A DNA stretch of 64,000 nucleotides from Lutraria lutraria (lineage: Eukaryota; Mollusca; Bivalvia; Venerida; Mactridae): NCBI GenBank assembly GCA_964023205.1, contig OZ026836.1, positions 1,557,501-1,621,500 of the forward strand. Reading direction: 5' to 3'. The notes beneath the pieces were generated by a model, which saw only the letters and a list, made by a program, of their open reading frames with translations, was not told the origin of the DNA and did not search any database. Numbering within the stretch: position 1 is the stretch's first letter; each line of letters begins with the position of its first letter. Of this stretch, positions 1-13,068 are shown in pieces. The position numbers were made by a program, and so were the translations under genes.

Positions 1-112
1 ACGATGTTTCATATGCTAAATGAAAATACTAGTACTTATCCGATTATAGGAATCCAAGTTGAGTTTAATTTATATATACAGATATCACTAAAAAGATATT
101 ACACCCGATTGT

Positions 113-263
113 TAAATAGCCCCTCAGTTCCGAACTATGTAAGATAGCTAGGTAGTAGCTTGCAGTAATGGTTAAGGCCTAAATGAAGTCCGGAGAAGCT
201 GGTTAGTTAACTGCTCGACACGATAAAACATATGAAATTAGTGGGTTTGGAGGTAAAACAAAC
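113..263 (+). repeat. Fragment of tRNA-derived SINE (body, no tRNA head)
   Basis: This stretch matches the body of the SINE at 53621-54461. The shared run TTAAGGCCTAAATGAAGTCC is followed by AGCTGGTTAGT. Upstream, TAGCTAGGTAGTAGCTTGCAG parallels the other copy's TAGCTCGGCAGAAGCTTAC. The 5' tRNA-like head is not recognisable and the tail is reduced to GGTAAAACAAAC. It is useful because it is uninterrupted at the TTAA where the other copy carries a 563-bp MITE. Confidence 0.6.
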
Positions 264-829
264 ATTATAGGAATGTCTAATTCATTTTCAAATGTTTGTT
301 ACAAAATGGAAAGTTGCACAGGCAATGATTTCAGATTTTTGTGGAATTCTTAAAGTGTTGGATACTAAAGTAAACGTTTTGTTTGAAGAAATAGTGTCAC
401 AGGAACACATGTTCCGTAATTGATTTGATATGTAAGAAAATCTACCCTCTCCCGCCAAATTACCAAATCTTCTAAGAAAGAAGCATAGAAAGGAAGTCTA
501 ATTTTCAAATTAATCTATTTGTTCACAGGAAGGAATAATGTTAACATGCATTGGTTGTTGAACTGTTACACATTTCTACCAGCTTTCAAAAAAGTAATTG
601 ACCATACAGCAATGACGAACAGATGTACATAATGATTCCGCACATTCTCATTTATGCGAGATATATTAATATTGAGGGATTCTCCTGTAGTGAAAACTAT
701 CCAAAACACTAAAGATGCACGCAGTGGAGGCGCGCAATATGTAGATAATGGGGTTTTGTTCATCAATTATACATCATCGAACAGAAAGACAAAAGAGATA
801 GTATGCAAATTGTGTGATTTAAATGATTT
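264..829. other. No gene recognised; one short ORF
   Basis: There is no recognisable repeat or gene here. An ATG-initiated 81-codon frame (654-899, plus strand) runs across the left edge of duplication unit A. It contains the run SGGAQYVDNGVLFINYTSS but matches no family I know, and its 3' part is not maintained in unit B. I treat it as chance. Confidence 0.4.
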
Positions 830-3660
830 GGAAACAAAAATAGTACTTGTGAATCTAAGCAAAATTATTATCAAGACATCGGATATACTCTCAGCATGAA
901 CTAAATAGTTTCCTTTATCATTTGTTTAACACATAAATTTCCAAGTCAATGTTTTGTGTTAACTAAATCCAGTGATGCAGTAAATCTTGACATCACATCG
1001 TATGGCCATAATTAGTGTTTTGTTTTGTTGCAATCTATAGTTTGTTGTTAGTAACATTGACATACATGTATATCACTAGCCCTGATCTGGACAACTATAT
1101 GTAGTGTTATGAAGCTACCTCTGAAATATCCATATACTTCAATCAAACCATCAACAGTCACACTACTAAGTAACGTACCAACAACACTCAAAGTAATAGT
1201 TCATTTCCGTTTAATTCATACGCCACGCTTCCTCCAAACATTTCTACCACTTCTCTAAGAGACACAAGATCACAAAAGATATCACACCGATTTATGCAGA
1301 TTTCAAAGCCTTGCGTGTCGCCAAAATAATTACAAATAAACTTTTCTCGATAAGTAGTGATGGGTTATTTGTTTAGATATATCTTGAAGACACGATATGT
1401 GTAATGACCTTGTCTCGTCTTTTTTATATTTCTATAATGACTGTCAGTTTCTATGCAAACTATACACGAAGAACAAAGGATCAGCATACTGTTTACATGT
1501 ATTTTCAAACCTGTGTAAACAGACACCTCCGAATAAAGGCCATATTTTAAAACACGTCATTAACATTAATAACATCGGAGTAAAGGCTATCTTTTCAATA
1601 AAGGCAGCAGTTTGTCTTTCCCAAATGGTTGCCTTTGTTCATATGTTTACTGTATACAAGAATTAAGATGCATGTTAAGTTTTGCTTTGCACTGCCTTTT
1701 GATTTCATGGTTAGTTGTCATTTCCGTTAAGTACCCTAGCTAGCTAGTTAAGTAAAAGCAATTTTTCGCCGCACATAATGCACACATGCAAATATAACGA
1801 ATCAATACTGCAGTTGTTTGTTTTCTACCGTTACCGCGGATATAACTAGCTGTTTTAAGATACATTCATTACTTATATTATCCTTCCATTCTAGAAGAAA
1901 TATATACAAGAGCTATTTCAAGGACGTCAGGTTTAAACATTCACATATATGAGTCGTGATATGAAGGTATGTTACGGAACATCGTATACTTTATTTCAAT
2001 ACAAACAAGCATCACAAGGAAAAGGTTAAAGAATCCATGGTAGTCGAACAAGACATTATGAATCACAAAATAGAATAGACATTTAATATAATATTATAAA
2101 TGGTTACAAAACTCATTCCAAACTATCTCAACGCATGTACATAGTGCTTGTACCATATGTATATTATCTCATCTCCCTCGAAAAGATCACAGTTGTCCAA
2201 TAGGCCGTTAAACAACAAATACAATTCGTGACGATCAAACATTATCGCCAAACTAGGACGCACTATGAACTTGTACAACATACTAATTGCATGTTATACA
2301 ACGGTATATACATATTGTATAACATCCTCTAAGTAACCATCCACAGATCAGCAGCTAACATAACGTACTAAATTATCGCTCTAAAGCAAGCGAGAAATTA
2401 AGGAAATTGAATGGATCAGCACTTCCATTTAGGCATCAATGGCTGTTGTGCTATACTATTAAATGTATTATATGACGAATTTACAGGATGATCTCGGTGA
2501 GAATGCTTCACGTGACGGGTGACGTCGGTGTTGTAAATACATGTCACGCAAAGAAAGAAAAGAACTATCTAAAGATATCATATTTCTATCTTGAGGCAAT
2601 GATGTCTATTCGATTGGAAAATGAATGATGCCAAGACGACAGTTTGTATCAGATTCATTGATTAAAGTAGACATAGTATGAGAAAATATATGTTTGCAAC
2701 AAAACCTTCCTACCATGATTTAACGAACGTTTTACAAAGCCTTGTACTTTTATTTCATCATGGTTTGACCCCGCATTCGCCTAGCCTCTTTGGACAAGTA
2801 CGGGAGGGAGGGGGTCAATTAAGACTGTCGTATTTGAAGGGTGATTATACATTATTTCTGTAAGGTGTAATGCAAATAAAAGCATACTGAAAAGAACAAC
2901 CGCGAAATCTAAGCATAACGAAATGAAGTGAATATTTATCATCGTACGAAATACTTCACATTATAAATACATACGATGAACTGATGTTTCATCAAGAAAA
3001 AAGATTGCCACCGCCGGATATAGAAAAAGTAACAAGCAGTTGTCTCGCGTTGTTTTGAAAGGAACTCTTAAATTGTCGTATAAATATTTCCTAAAACATA
3101 TTGCAAACTCAGTGTGATTAATTGCAATAGTTAAAATACATTTCCAGTCATAGGGTAAAGTCGATTTTCAGAGCATTCATTTCCTGAACCATGTTCTAGT
3201 AGAAAGCTTTTTCCAATACCATCCTCGAAATAACGATATCTTCGCACATTTATAAGCGTCTATACAATGAATGTGTTCACAATTTTAATGATTTCTAATT
3301 TGTTACAAATGCTATATTTTCTTTCAGATTGTCCTTAGATATTGCATGGAAAGATTACACTTTTATTTCATCGGTCAAAACAGTGAAATATAAAACAGTC
3401 CTAATCTAATCATAAAATAATAAGCTCAGGAAATCGTGATACTCCGTGCGTATTTTTTTTCAAGCATGAATGCATTAATTCCATTTAATGCCAAGCAAAT
3501 CCATTAGTTATAGTTTAGTATTATTCATATACTAGGTAGAGAACAGGAGCTCCATCATGTTATGTTCTTCACACAACAAATGGTCAATTCTATAATCTCA
3601 GTCAGCACAGCCGATGTTTTAAAATCAGCTGTTTTAATACATTTCCATATTACACGCCCG

Positions 3661-4054
3661 CAGACCTCCGTTCTATACATAGCGTGACGTCACTACGTTT
3701 GTCTAACCTCTATACATAGAACTGATTACTATCCACATTTAGATAGTTATACATACGCTAAAATATAGTTACGCGGAAGGATAATAAATGTAAAAACAAC
3801 CATATCGGTTGTATGTTATTAACAAAATGTGTTTAGTTATGTAAAATGAATACGTTACACCATTTCTATTCTTGTGCTTTTGTCAATAACACTAATTATT
3901 AAATGAAACGCAATGTTGAAGAACGCTTGGCTCCAATGTGTACCATACGGTGACGTCACGTTATGTTATTGCTTATAACATACCCATAATGCCCCGAGCA
4001 GAAGAACACAGGTCAGTGCATAGCGCTACCGTAGTGTACACATTGGCAGACCTC
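3661..4054. other. Segment in A only, bounded by 8-bp direct repeats
   Basis: CAGACCTC occurs at 3661-3668 and 4047-4054. Unit B has a single related TAGACCTC at about 17735-17742 and lacks everything between. This fits a deletion in B by short direct-repeat recombination. It could also be an insertion in A with an 8-bp target duplication, but the ends of the segment are not inverted repeats. Inside are two full palindromic CRE-type motifs, TGACGTCA, near 3683 and 3950, and a small hairpin, ATGTTAT/ATAACAT, at about 3963-3981. Confidence 0.6.
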
Positions 4055-5130
4055 AGGCTGCAACGAGTTCGGTTACACAGTGAAGATAATAAAAGAATTA
4101 TGAAAAAATCCTTTAGACACTATGAATGCCAACTAGTAACGTCCAATTAGAAAATCAGGTTACGTATCAATTATATTCACCATACCAGAGGATCACATTA
4201 TATAAAAACAACAATTATATTCTATCCCTGTTATGTTATTGGCCAATAGTTTGATTATAATCGTCCAATGATTAAATCTGCGGTGCATACGATTACTAAC
4301 ACGATTAATCTAACAAGTTTCCCTGTGTGTATTGAAGATTGGTTGTTAAAACAACATTTCCTCACAAATTCCATATGTTTTGTCGATGATGCGGTAAATT
4401 CATTAGGTTTGTAATGGCTCACTCTAGAGAGATGGGTAATGAAATACCTCACAATTCCTGACAATAAATCATGTAACTGTAGAGTAATCTGGGTTTCTTC
4501 AAATTACTGTAATGACATATTTACTTGCTGTGATGCCAATACAATGAATATTTGTTGACTGGTATTACACTTTCTATAATTCCTAATGTGTGTTGGTATA
4601 GATTCGACCTTGGGTAACAGCACTTTCCTCGGGCTGACATTCTTACTGTCACCCACAAAGCTATGTGTTATTTATTTTATTACCCCGACCTTTTTCAACC
4701 AAGGTCATTTGCATGGCAAATTTAGAAAAGAAACTCAGTAAAATATGTGTCAAACAAGATAATACTGTTAAAATGTACTTTCACCCTGTGACATTTAAGA
4801 AAATACGGTTAAAAATTCGAAATCACCCTGTGACAGTAAAAAATGTTCATTCACGAATTACCATAAACGTTACAGTAAAACGTTCCCTGTTTGCCTATGA
4901 GAAATTAACGTTATGACAAGTGACGTTAATGATACAGTATTTAGTACGTGTGTCAATGAATTGTTTGATATATCAATCAGCCCGATTACCTCAGTTGATA
5001 TAGAATCTGATCTGCAAACAGGAGCAGGCAGGTTCCAGTCCCACATCGAGTACTTTTCTTATTCCTGCTACAGAAAGCGTTGGTTTAAAATGTCGGTAAA
5101 TTTCAACCTTGACAAAACGTAAAGCCTTTT

Positions 5131-5480
5131 CGATTATCTCTGCAAAGATTATAATAACGTCTTAGCCGAGACCTTCCATCATAAGCTCACACCCATGTTG
5201 TGAAAAATTCTACGAGAACCATGGGAAATAGAAAACAAAAAGCCCAAGATTAATTCTATAAGGTAACAAACGCGAAGAAATATACATTACAACAGTCCGT
5301 AAATCAATATAAGATAGACAGTAAATACAGTGGTGAACATGATGTATTGGTAAATGCTATCTCCAGATTGCGGAGAACGCTTCTAAAATCTGAAAAGCAT
5401 CATTCAACCAAAATTAATAACTAAAATGCAAATAAATCACAACTTTACATAAGCATCCAATGTATTTAAATTTTGGTTTA
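5131..5480. other. High-identity patch, copy in A
   Basis: 350 bp differ from 19132-19482 at only about four positions (three substitutions and one 1-bp indel), whereas flanking DNA in the same alignment is visibly much more diverged. Stops occur in all frames, so it is not an obvious exon. Either constraint (regulatory or RNA function) or recent gene conversion could explain it. Confidence 0.6.
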
Positions 5481-5981
5481 GTTGTATTGTATATTTTAAA
5501 ATCATGATTAAACACGGAAGCATACCGAGATCTTATTTAAAGAACGAAATCCTATGTATGGAGTACCTTCTTGTGATATTCTTTGTTTCTATATAACAGT
5601 GAAAACAATGTCAGCTATTTTCCTTATCGTAATTAAACTGAAATACAGTTGAAATCAGTTGCACGGAGTTGAATTTAGTGAAAAGTTTGTATTATGTATA
5701 CTTCATTAAATAATAACAATCATAGGCACGTTATAATTACCCGTTGTCTAACTGACTGGTAGTTTTTCTGACTATGATTGTCTTTGTAACTGTCCTTCAA
5801 CAACAAATCAACTAATATTATCAACTATCTATCTGATATTTGACACCGTGATTGACCTATAACTATTGACAACCCATTGTATTATTGCATAATCAAATAT
5901 GCTTATTTGTAAAAGTCCCCCGTATCTCGGTACCGGTCTATTGCTCCACATAGCACATCATTTCAGCTGAAATACCGCACC

Positions 5982-6086
5982 ATGTCAACACTTGTTACGT
6001 CAATTCGACGAAATGGAATGCTAATTGCTACTTGCATGCATAATATAATACTTTATCCAGACAAAGTAGCTTATGGTTCTGTCTAA
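5982..6086 (+). CDS. 34-codon ORF shared by A and B (unproven)
   Basis: ATG to TAA, 34 residues, beginning MSTLVTSIRR and ending DKVAYGSV. The ATG has an A at position -3 (ACCATG). The unit B counterpart (19972-20076) has the same length, start and stop, with no indel. Inside the ATG-to-stop frame the differences are R/Q, M/I and P/S; upstream in the same open frame there are also H/R, S/G and one synonymous change. This pattern does not show purifying selection on protein. The surrounding 240 bp is about 97% identical, so survival of the frame may simply reflect high DNA identity. The protein is not recognised. It could be a micropeptide, an exon fragment or chance. Confidence 0.15.
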   Translation: MSTLVTSIRRNGMLIATCMHNIILYPDKVAYGSV

Positions 6087-8881
6087 AGCAACTAAAGTGT
6101 CATCGAGCAAGACTGGCTTCACCGATTTAATGTCTGAAAAACGAAAAGATAGCGAAATTAGACCCCCAGGATTTTTCTCCTTCAACATATTCTAAATGTC
6201 CACACAGAATGTCAACAATCAAAACATAATAACGAAATAATTCACAAATTTCGTTGACAAGCTTTCGTGTACGTTTATCTATTGGTTAGTGTAACTATTT
6301 GAAATGTAAAATTGGATGTTCAACAATATACACTATATTCAAACATCTAAGCTTGATCATTTAATGAATTTGACCTACTTAATTAATTGTAAATATATGT
6401 CCATGAAACAACTCGTGTGTAGTTGTTCATACAAATACAACCAAACGATTTTTAAATAGTGCCATGATCGCCTAATATGTCATCCCATGGTTCACATAGT
6501 TATATAAATCACAAGAACCGTATACGGGAAAACTAATGTAGGATCAATGACCTCTGATGCATTAAGCGATAAGACTGTGTGCTGGTATCTAATTGTTTAG
6601 TCGGGGAAAAGAGAAAATGAAGACTCTTAATAAAAATGGACAATCCATAATTTGACTATCATTTTACCTGCTTTTGATGCTGTTGTACCGTTATGTACGA
6701 ATTCTACATGAATCCACCATTTTACGTCCACCATCAGCACAGTGTTCGAGCATATCAGTCTGCCTGTCTTGTTTTGGTGTGGTTTGGGGTGACCATTTCA
6801 CTGAAGACATTCTTTAGTCATATGATACTATATATACTATATACTATATAATTATATTATATTCCAAAGCATACCAATAGGTCTGTTGACTCGTGGCAAT
6901 GTATAAAAGTTCACGCATATGATGTGATGTACTGTACAACAACCTGTATCCAATTTAAGTCAAATGGGAAGGAAAGAAACGTTTCCTAGGAAATTCCATT
7001 TAAATAATAGTCGACCAAATAAATACTACAAATCAATTATTTTACTCACCGGGTTAACTTGTTTTGTTTTTAATAAAAAAACATGCACATTAATATTATC
7101 ATTGATTTACATTCATTCTCTACATAATATGAATTATTAAGCAAATATTTCGTTTTTTAGACATTAATTCAACACAAAATGAAAGGAACGGGGTAAAATA
7201 CTATTGGCCAATTCAATAGAATATTCTGCGCAATCACGCAAGCCGACTGAGAGCCAATTAGGTAAAATGTCATAATAACAATTGCTAAAGATACTTCAAG
7301 TAAAGAACTTTAGTCCGTAATGTCTCGTGAAAACTACTATTGCATTATGAGAAAAATAAAACATAGTGTTTCACATCATGTGTTAATGACAATTCTAGAA
7401 TTCAAGATTCTCGATATTCCATTGGCTTTCAGATAACTTTTCCCATTAGCACTTGAAGCTGACAGTCTTTGATTTGACAACAAATCATTGTAGGGCACAT
7501 TCGAAATGCAATTGAGCAAGCTATTTGCTGGTGTATTTTACATTCATGCTTGAGTTTAATCATGTAACTAAATGCATACTTCCCGTTTGTTATTGCTTTT
7601 ATAAATATTAAGACCGTTCGAAGCGGAAATATGAAATGTCAAATGTTGAATGGCTACTTTCTTCTTACAGTATGCGTATACACCGCAAGGGAATAATGAA
7701 ATATTTACATAACCGTCACCGACGAATCATCCCACTAATATATATTCGAATATTTTCAAGAGAATGTTTATTTACGTATTTTTTTAAATCTTCAATTACA
7801 CCAAGTATTTGACTTTCTTTGAGTGAATGGAATTCTAGTGATATCACCGAACGTGTAAGATTGTGCTGGTAAAGATGCTGAACTTGTTGTTTAATGCAGC
7901 AGATGAAGATCAGATGAAATGACACACATATAAATATATATATATGCCATTCGATGTTAACACTACGGTACAATACTCAAAAGCAGAATCAAATTGTGAA
8001 AATATCGGAACAATATTATACATTTTCAACATTTAGACGCATTTTGGGCTTATTTAATGTTTTATCAAACGTTAACATTCATTTCAATTGTAAATAACTT
8101 CTAGTACTGAACTCAAGAATGATGGTCCCATATGTATGATTAGACATACATTTGTACGTTATTCAATTTCAGTTTTTTGCCATATATTTTTATACTAACG
8201 GGCATATAAGTGCTTTGTCACTCTATTACAATTTGGTAAGTTGATATAATGACGTAACAGTACGATATGACCAATCTACCTTCACCTACATTCCGCAAAC
8301 AAATGACAACTTTCCGTAAACCAAATTCATCAATAGTTTGAACATATTGCCATGGGTTTCACACGAGTATGTTATGTCAAATTATTTTAGATGTGTCACC
8401 AACCAACGTAATAATCACTCATTAAGTAAGTATTTAGACATATTTATTCATATTCACGAAAGTTCATAGTCTGTGATGCAGGTTGTTTCGTCATATACAG
8501 TACAAAACATTCTTATGCTACATAATATATAGCTAATGCCATAACATGTAATAAGAAGCTCACTGTATCATTCATAGAGACTCATTGTTTTTAGCATACA
8601 GCAGATAAATGAACTAGACGTAGAAGTAAATAAATAATTTCTAATATGAATGTTTATCAATTTAATGTTCCGATAAATCTCTGTAAAATAACCATGAATT
8701 ATTGATAGCATGTGTCAGTTTATACGACTGTTACATAACATTTAAAGTACTCACATTCGCCAAAAACAATCAAATGAATAACAAAACTTCTTCCTAATGC
8801 AGTTCAATAGAACCATTTATTTATATTGATCACTTTGAAAGTCTAACATTATGAGTTTCAATGGAAAAGTGAAAAGGCACA

Positions 8882-9136
8882 ATGCACAAGAAACTGAAGC
8901 TGGACGAGTTGGCAATTTGTGCCTGCGGGGTGGATGAAGAGACCTACTTCAGACTTGCAGGATGTACTTCAAAGACAGAGGATATGATTGGCTTAAACTA
9001 TATTCTTATAACCAGAAGCTATACCGTTCAATAGAGGACCTGAAATAGATGTGTATCATCATCGATGCTGCAGGTATGACTGTCTGACAAGCAGCGAACC
9101 TGATGAAGAAGAAAAATGGAAAATGATTGAAGCGTA
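8882..9136 (+). pseudogene. Non-LTR retrotransposon ORF2 C-terminus, decayed (copy in A)
   Basis: Frame 1 from 8882 reads HKKLKLDELAICACGVDEET, which resembles the C-terminal region of jockey-like reverse transcriptase proteins, where a basic stretch is followed by a Cys-rich CxCG segment. After a frameshift, the next frame reads NQKLYRSIEDLK, a stop, then MCIIIDAAGMTV, a stop, then QAANLMKKK, matching the usual closing motif (LYGS.EDL....FI..AGL). At least one frameshift and two stops are visible. No polymerase core and no poly(A) tail are preserved nearby. It is a dead 5'-truncated fragment that predates the A/B duplication, because B carries the same piece. The family assignment rests on remembered motifs. 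Confidence 0.7.
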
Positions 9137-9896
9137 AATACACACTAATTATCTTTGTATAACAAAATTATATATCTTAGAATAAAACACTAGATACTTA
9201 TTAATATACATGTAGTACCAAACAGTCAGCACCGAGACGTTAGAATTGAGTTATTAGTGATCCACTTATTGTCAGCGAAGTCATTTTAGGCTGTTAAAAC
9301 ACATTTTAAAAGTATAAGCACGCCCGTAGAACAGTACTTATCGTCCAGACATTTTGCATAAATGTACAATTAGACAGGCATAGTGCTAACATGTTATCAA
9401 CCGCTTCTAAAAGAATTTAAGAATTCATGCGTACGGGAAGATTGAAAGTTTCTTTAAAACTTTTATCAGCGAGTACATTTATCAGCACGAATTGTTATAT
9501 TTCTACAAAACAATTCAAAGCACGAACTAAATAACGTTTTCTGTAGGTCTATCAATAATGCCAGCTTCATATGTAATCAAACATTTCGTTAGGACATTTA
9601 TATTGCCGATTTCAAGAGAAAACCAGAGTTTATATAACTTATATGCCAATCTTTAGTTCGTACGCAACATGATGTATGATATAAGATGACTTCAGAACAA
9701 ATGAGAGTTAGTTCCCAATAGATACCAATATGATAGAGTACAATCTACTCATTGAAATGAATTAGATCATATATTTTATACCGTGATGTTTTATGCACCA
9801 AATCTATTGGAATCAGAAAAGCTCATAGCGCACAAAAAGCAATATCCAACAGTTTACAATCCTTGTCCTTTAGAATGAGGAAAAACACAAAGTGAG

Positions 9897-9904
9897 TATA
9901 TAAC
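9897..9904 (+). promoter_or_regulatory. TATA-like motif in A (weak)
   Basis: TATATAAC followed by GGGCCAGTGGGGA. The copy in B at 24554 has the better consensus TATATAAA with the same GGGCCAGTGGGGA. An ATG-started 70-codon frame follows at 9945 in A, but it is frameshifted in B. A real promoter is possible but unsupported by any conserved downstream gene. Confidence 0.15.
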
Positions 9905-12900
9905 GGGCCAGTGGGGATGATATTGACATTAAGGAAAGCTATAGATGATCATTTATCGCATATTGATATATCATCTAACAAGTAGAGGTAATAAAATGCT
10001 TCTCGCAAGAGATAATCCAGTACTAAAGCAGGGACAAATATTTCTTTCCAAACAAATGAATATAAATTGCACATTTCTTACGTATTCAAATTTTAACTGT
10101 CGCATACCTTCTCGGAACATTATGTGTATTAAAGATAGAACGATACAGATTACTTAGATAAATATATATTTAGCCACATTACGTTACAGAAAAAAACATG
10201 CTCTCCTCCAGCGTCGATACTGCAATCTAACATAACTCCAGTCTCTGAATGGATGGATATCACAATATATGTTCACGCTATGTTACTATTAAGTCATCCC
10301 AAAATGATCCAATGTCACACTATTTGAGTATATGCTAATTACTCATACATACACACGGGTTACATACATGCCTAAAATGTTTTATTTCACGCAAATGTTC
10401 GACATATGAACAAAACTATCACGATATTAATAGTGAGCTTAAAAATGTTGATAAAAAGTAAAATTCTGAAAATCTGCAAATAGCAAAGTGGATTTAATCA
10501 ATTGTGTACGTCGCAATATCGTGATATGTAAATAAAATATATATGTCACAATATACCCATATGTAAAAAACCGCTATTGCATTACAATATGCAAAGAAAA
10601 CTGCTGATATGCCCCATGTTCCAACACACGTTTGTCATAATGTTCACGACCAAAAACGAAATTAGAATTATGCACGTTTATGTTGAATTCGTACCGGACT
10701 AACTCAATTATGTTCATGTGCCTTCTTTATTATTCGGCATCGAATAACTTCATAGAATAGGATGTAATGCCTATATACGTTTTAGTGTCTTAAGAAGTGC
10801 AATCCTACTTTATTTAACTTCTTTATATGAAAATGATCGATGTTCCATGGCACGAGCTATAATTCTCAAAATTCAGGGTTATATAGTAGCATAAAACTAG
10901 TTTAAATTACCAGTCGTAGACGAATTATCTTCGCTTTTTCCACATTAGAAATCGTAAAAGGGCGTCACATACTAATTGATGGCATAGCATGGTGCTCAAT
11001 AAATACTAAGACAATCTATGATTTTTTTTATTCCAAACCATTTACCACGAATTGAGATTTGTGTGACTCTGGAGGAGTTTTCACAGATAACAGTACTGTG
11101 TCATATTTCATTGTTACGCGTTACTTTTGATTTTTTTTACTAAAATACTAATTTTAAAATGACGGCATTAAATCTATATTTGCATAAGATACCAGGTCTA
11201 TCCCGTGTCGCATTTTTAGTATTGTGTCATATGTATTGTATGGTTTACCGAGGGATTGTGTAGTACACACCTTAAGTCCAGAGGAAACGAAACTAATTAC
11301 GTAGATTACCATGTCAGTACGCGCGTTCCGTTAGAAAAGTAAAATGTAAGTATTGTCATTAATGAAAAGAAGCAACGTCAATTCAGAATGTGTAACAATT
11401 TTCAAACCAATCCTTACCTCGACTCATCAATGTTTGGTCGTTTCATGTATGTTATAGTTAAATGTTATGTTCTGAAACTCCAATACTTTCAATAGGTTCT
11501 GATTTTAATTTTCAATATTTGCTGTTAAAACTCTAACCACAGGATTTCCGTTCTATGTCGAAGGAAAGTTTACAAAATGATAACTATATCAAACCTGACA
11601 GCTAACATTATGATATTGTACTCTTTTTGTAGAGTGCTTGGTCAACCAATGTTTGTGTGATATTGTGTGTTGGGCGGGTCTTTGGTCGGGTGATCGGGGG
11701 AGGGTAGTATCTTGGGGAAGGCAGGATGTCTTGTTTGTGTTTTTGTCCAGTATATATACGAGGTTTCAGATATACAGTCAAGTAACTGTCAATAAACATA
11801 AGTATAGAACTTGTGCACATACATGCAGCTGAAATGACCCCACACATTGTAGTAATGATAAAATGTTGTATGCGTTTAATAAATCCGTTTGGTTGCATTA
11901 GGTAATAATTATACTGACTTTATTTTGTGTGGTAAGCATACTTGGTAGATACCTTTTTTCGGTATTGTCTACAATGTGTACGTGTGTGCCAAAATTCTAT
12001 ATCTATACTATATCGTTACTTCACTTACGTGTCCCATCTTTCAGCTGACTTGTCAAGCCGCCTAGGAGTATCATAACTGATACGATGTAAGGAAGTAACT
12101 TACAACTTCCGCACTAGAATCAGGGTATAACGAATGTTATCAGGCAAGTTGTCTAATTGTCTTGGAAAGCATTAATATCGGGTATTGAATGTAAACGTCT
12201 TGGTGTATACTTGTTCCGATCAACACTGCTTGTCCAACTGATTTTATTTCAGCGATTGTGTCAATTTGTTTATTAGTTGATGCTTCCAACTCTCATTCTA
12301 CGTGCCGAATAATGTATTCCAATTCGGCAGACACAATGACTTATCGTAATGGTGTCTCTGAATATGCCTCCAGTCTTATGAAATTGGTGTTTGGCCGATT
12401 TTAAAATATATTAAAGCAACTGTGTCTGAAAGTTAGCTTATCATTCTCACGAGAAACAAAATGTAAAAGTAATGATATATCAAAATAGGTTTGCTTTTGT
12501 ACCTGAATGTGTATTAACCAAAACCTTCTATCATAATGACAATGTATTACCAGTGTTCCGTGTTCTTTATTATCAAAACGAATTCCCAGAACTTTGTATT
12601 TTAAAGGAAGTGTTTGTTTTACAGGTACAGTAATGGTACAGTAATCGTGGGATGTATCTCACGAATGTGATCAGTTGGCAAATCTTCAGTTCCCGCATAG
12701 TGATTTGGAGAAAGTTAACACCTTCTCACGGAAAACGATACATTATATTATGCTACATTGCAACATAGCGATAAGAGACAATAATTACTCACAAAACATA
12801 CTTAAATCTACTAGAATAAAAAGTATAGAACATCGCATGGAAAATACACCCGCCCACCATCATGATTGACAAACATCCCTATGGAATCCATGGAATCCAA

Positions 12901-12981
12901 GCAGTCCACAAAATATTCGACAAAGATCATCTCACTATAACTGACTGGAAACAGAACGTCAGTAACACATAATACATTTAC

Positions 12982-13068
12982 CTGATACATGCGACCTGTT
13001 CGAATGTCTGAATAGCAATAAATACGGGTACTTATATCGAAGCTCAACATCCGAGTTTTGGATTCCAA
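12982..13068 (-). pseudogene. Possible YWTD (LDL-receptor class B) repeat exon fragment
   Basis: Minus-strand translation gives MLSFDISTRIYCYSDIRTG then RMYQ, followed at once by a plausible splice donor (CAG/GTAAATG; the exon would end at 12982). The pattern (hydrophobic, FD, ..RIY, aromatic, SD, ..TGR(I/M)Y) resembles one YWTD beta-propeller blade of LDL-receptor-type proteins, which are secreted or membrane proteins. The tryptophan is absent and one residue is extra. I see no acceptor or polypyrimidine tract upstream and no further blades nearby. The segment lies in a stretch (about 12700-13085) that is not alignable in B, where a Harbinger-like element sits instead. A stray or relic exon is the reading; chance similarity over about 23 residues is the alternative. 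Confidence 0.25.

Noticed and set aside
6830..6855. TATATACTATATACTATATA as a promoter
   Set aside because: It is an AT microsatellite missing from B and followed by no conserved gene.
12165..12335. Minus-strand segment with ELEASTNK shared with B (27299-27481)
   Set aside because: The frame is interrupted by a stop in A and shifts relative to B after LEASTNK; too little is conserved to call an exon.
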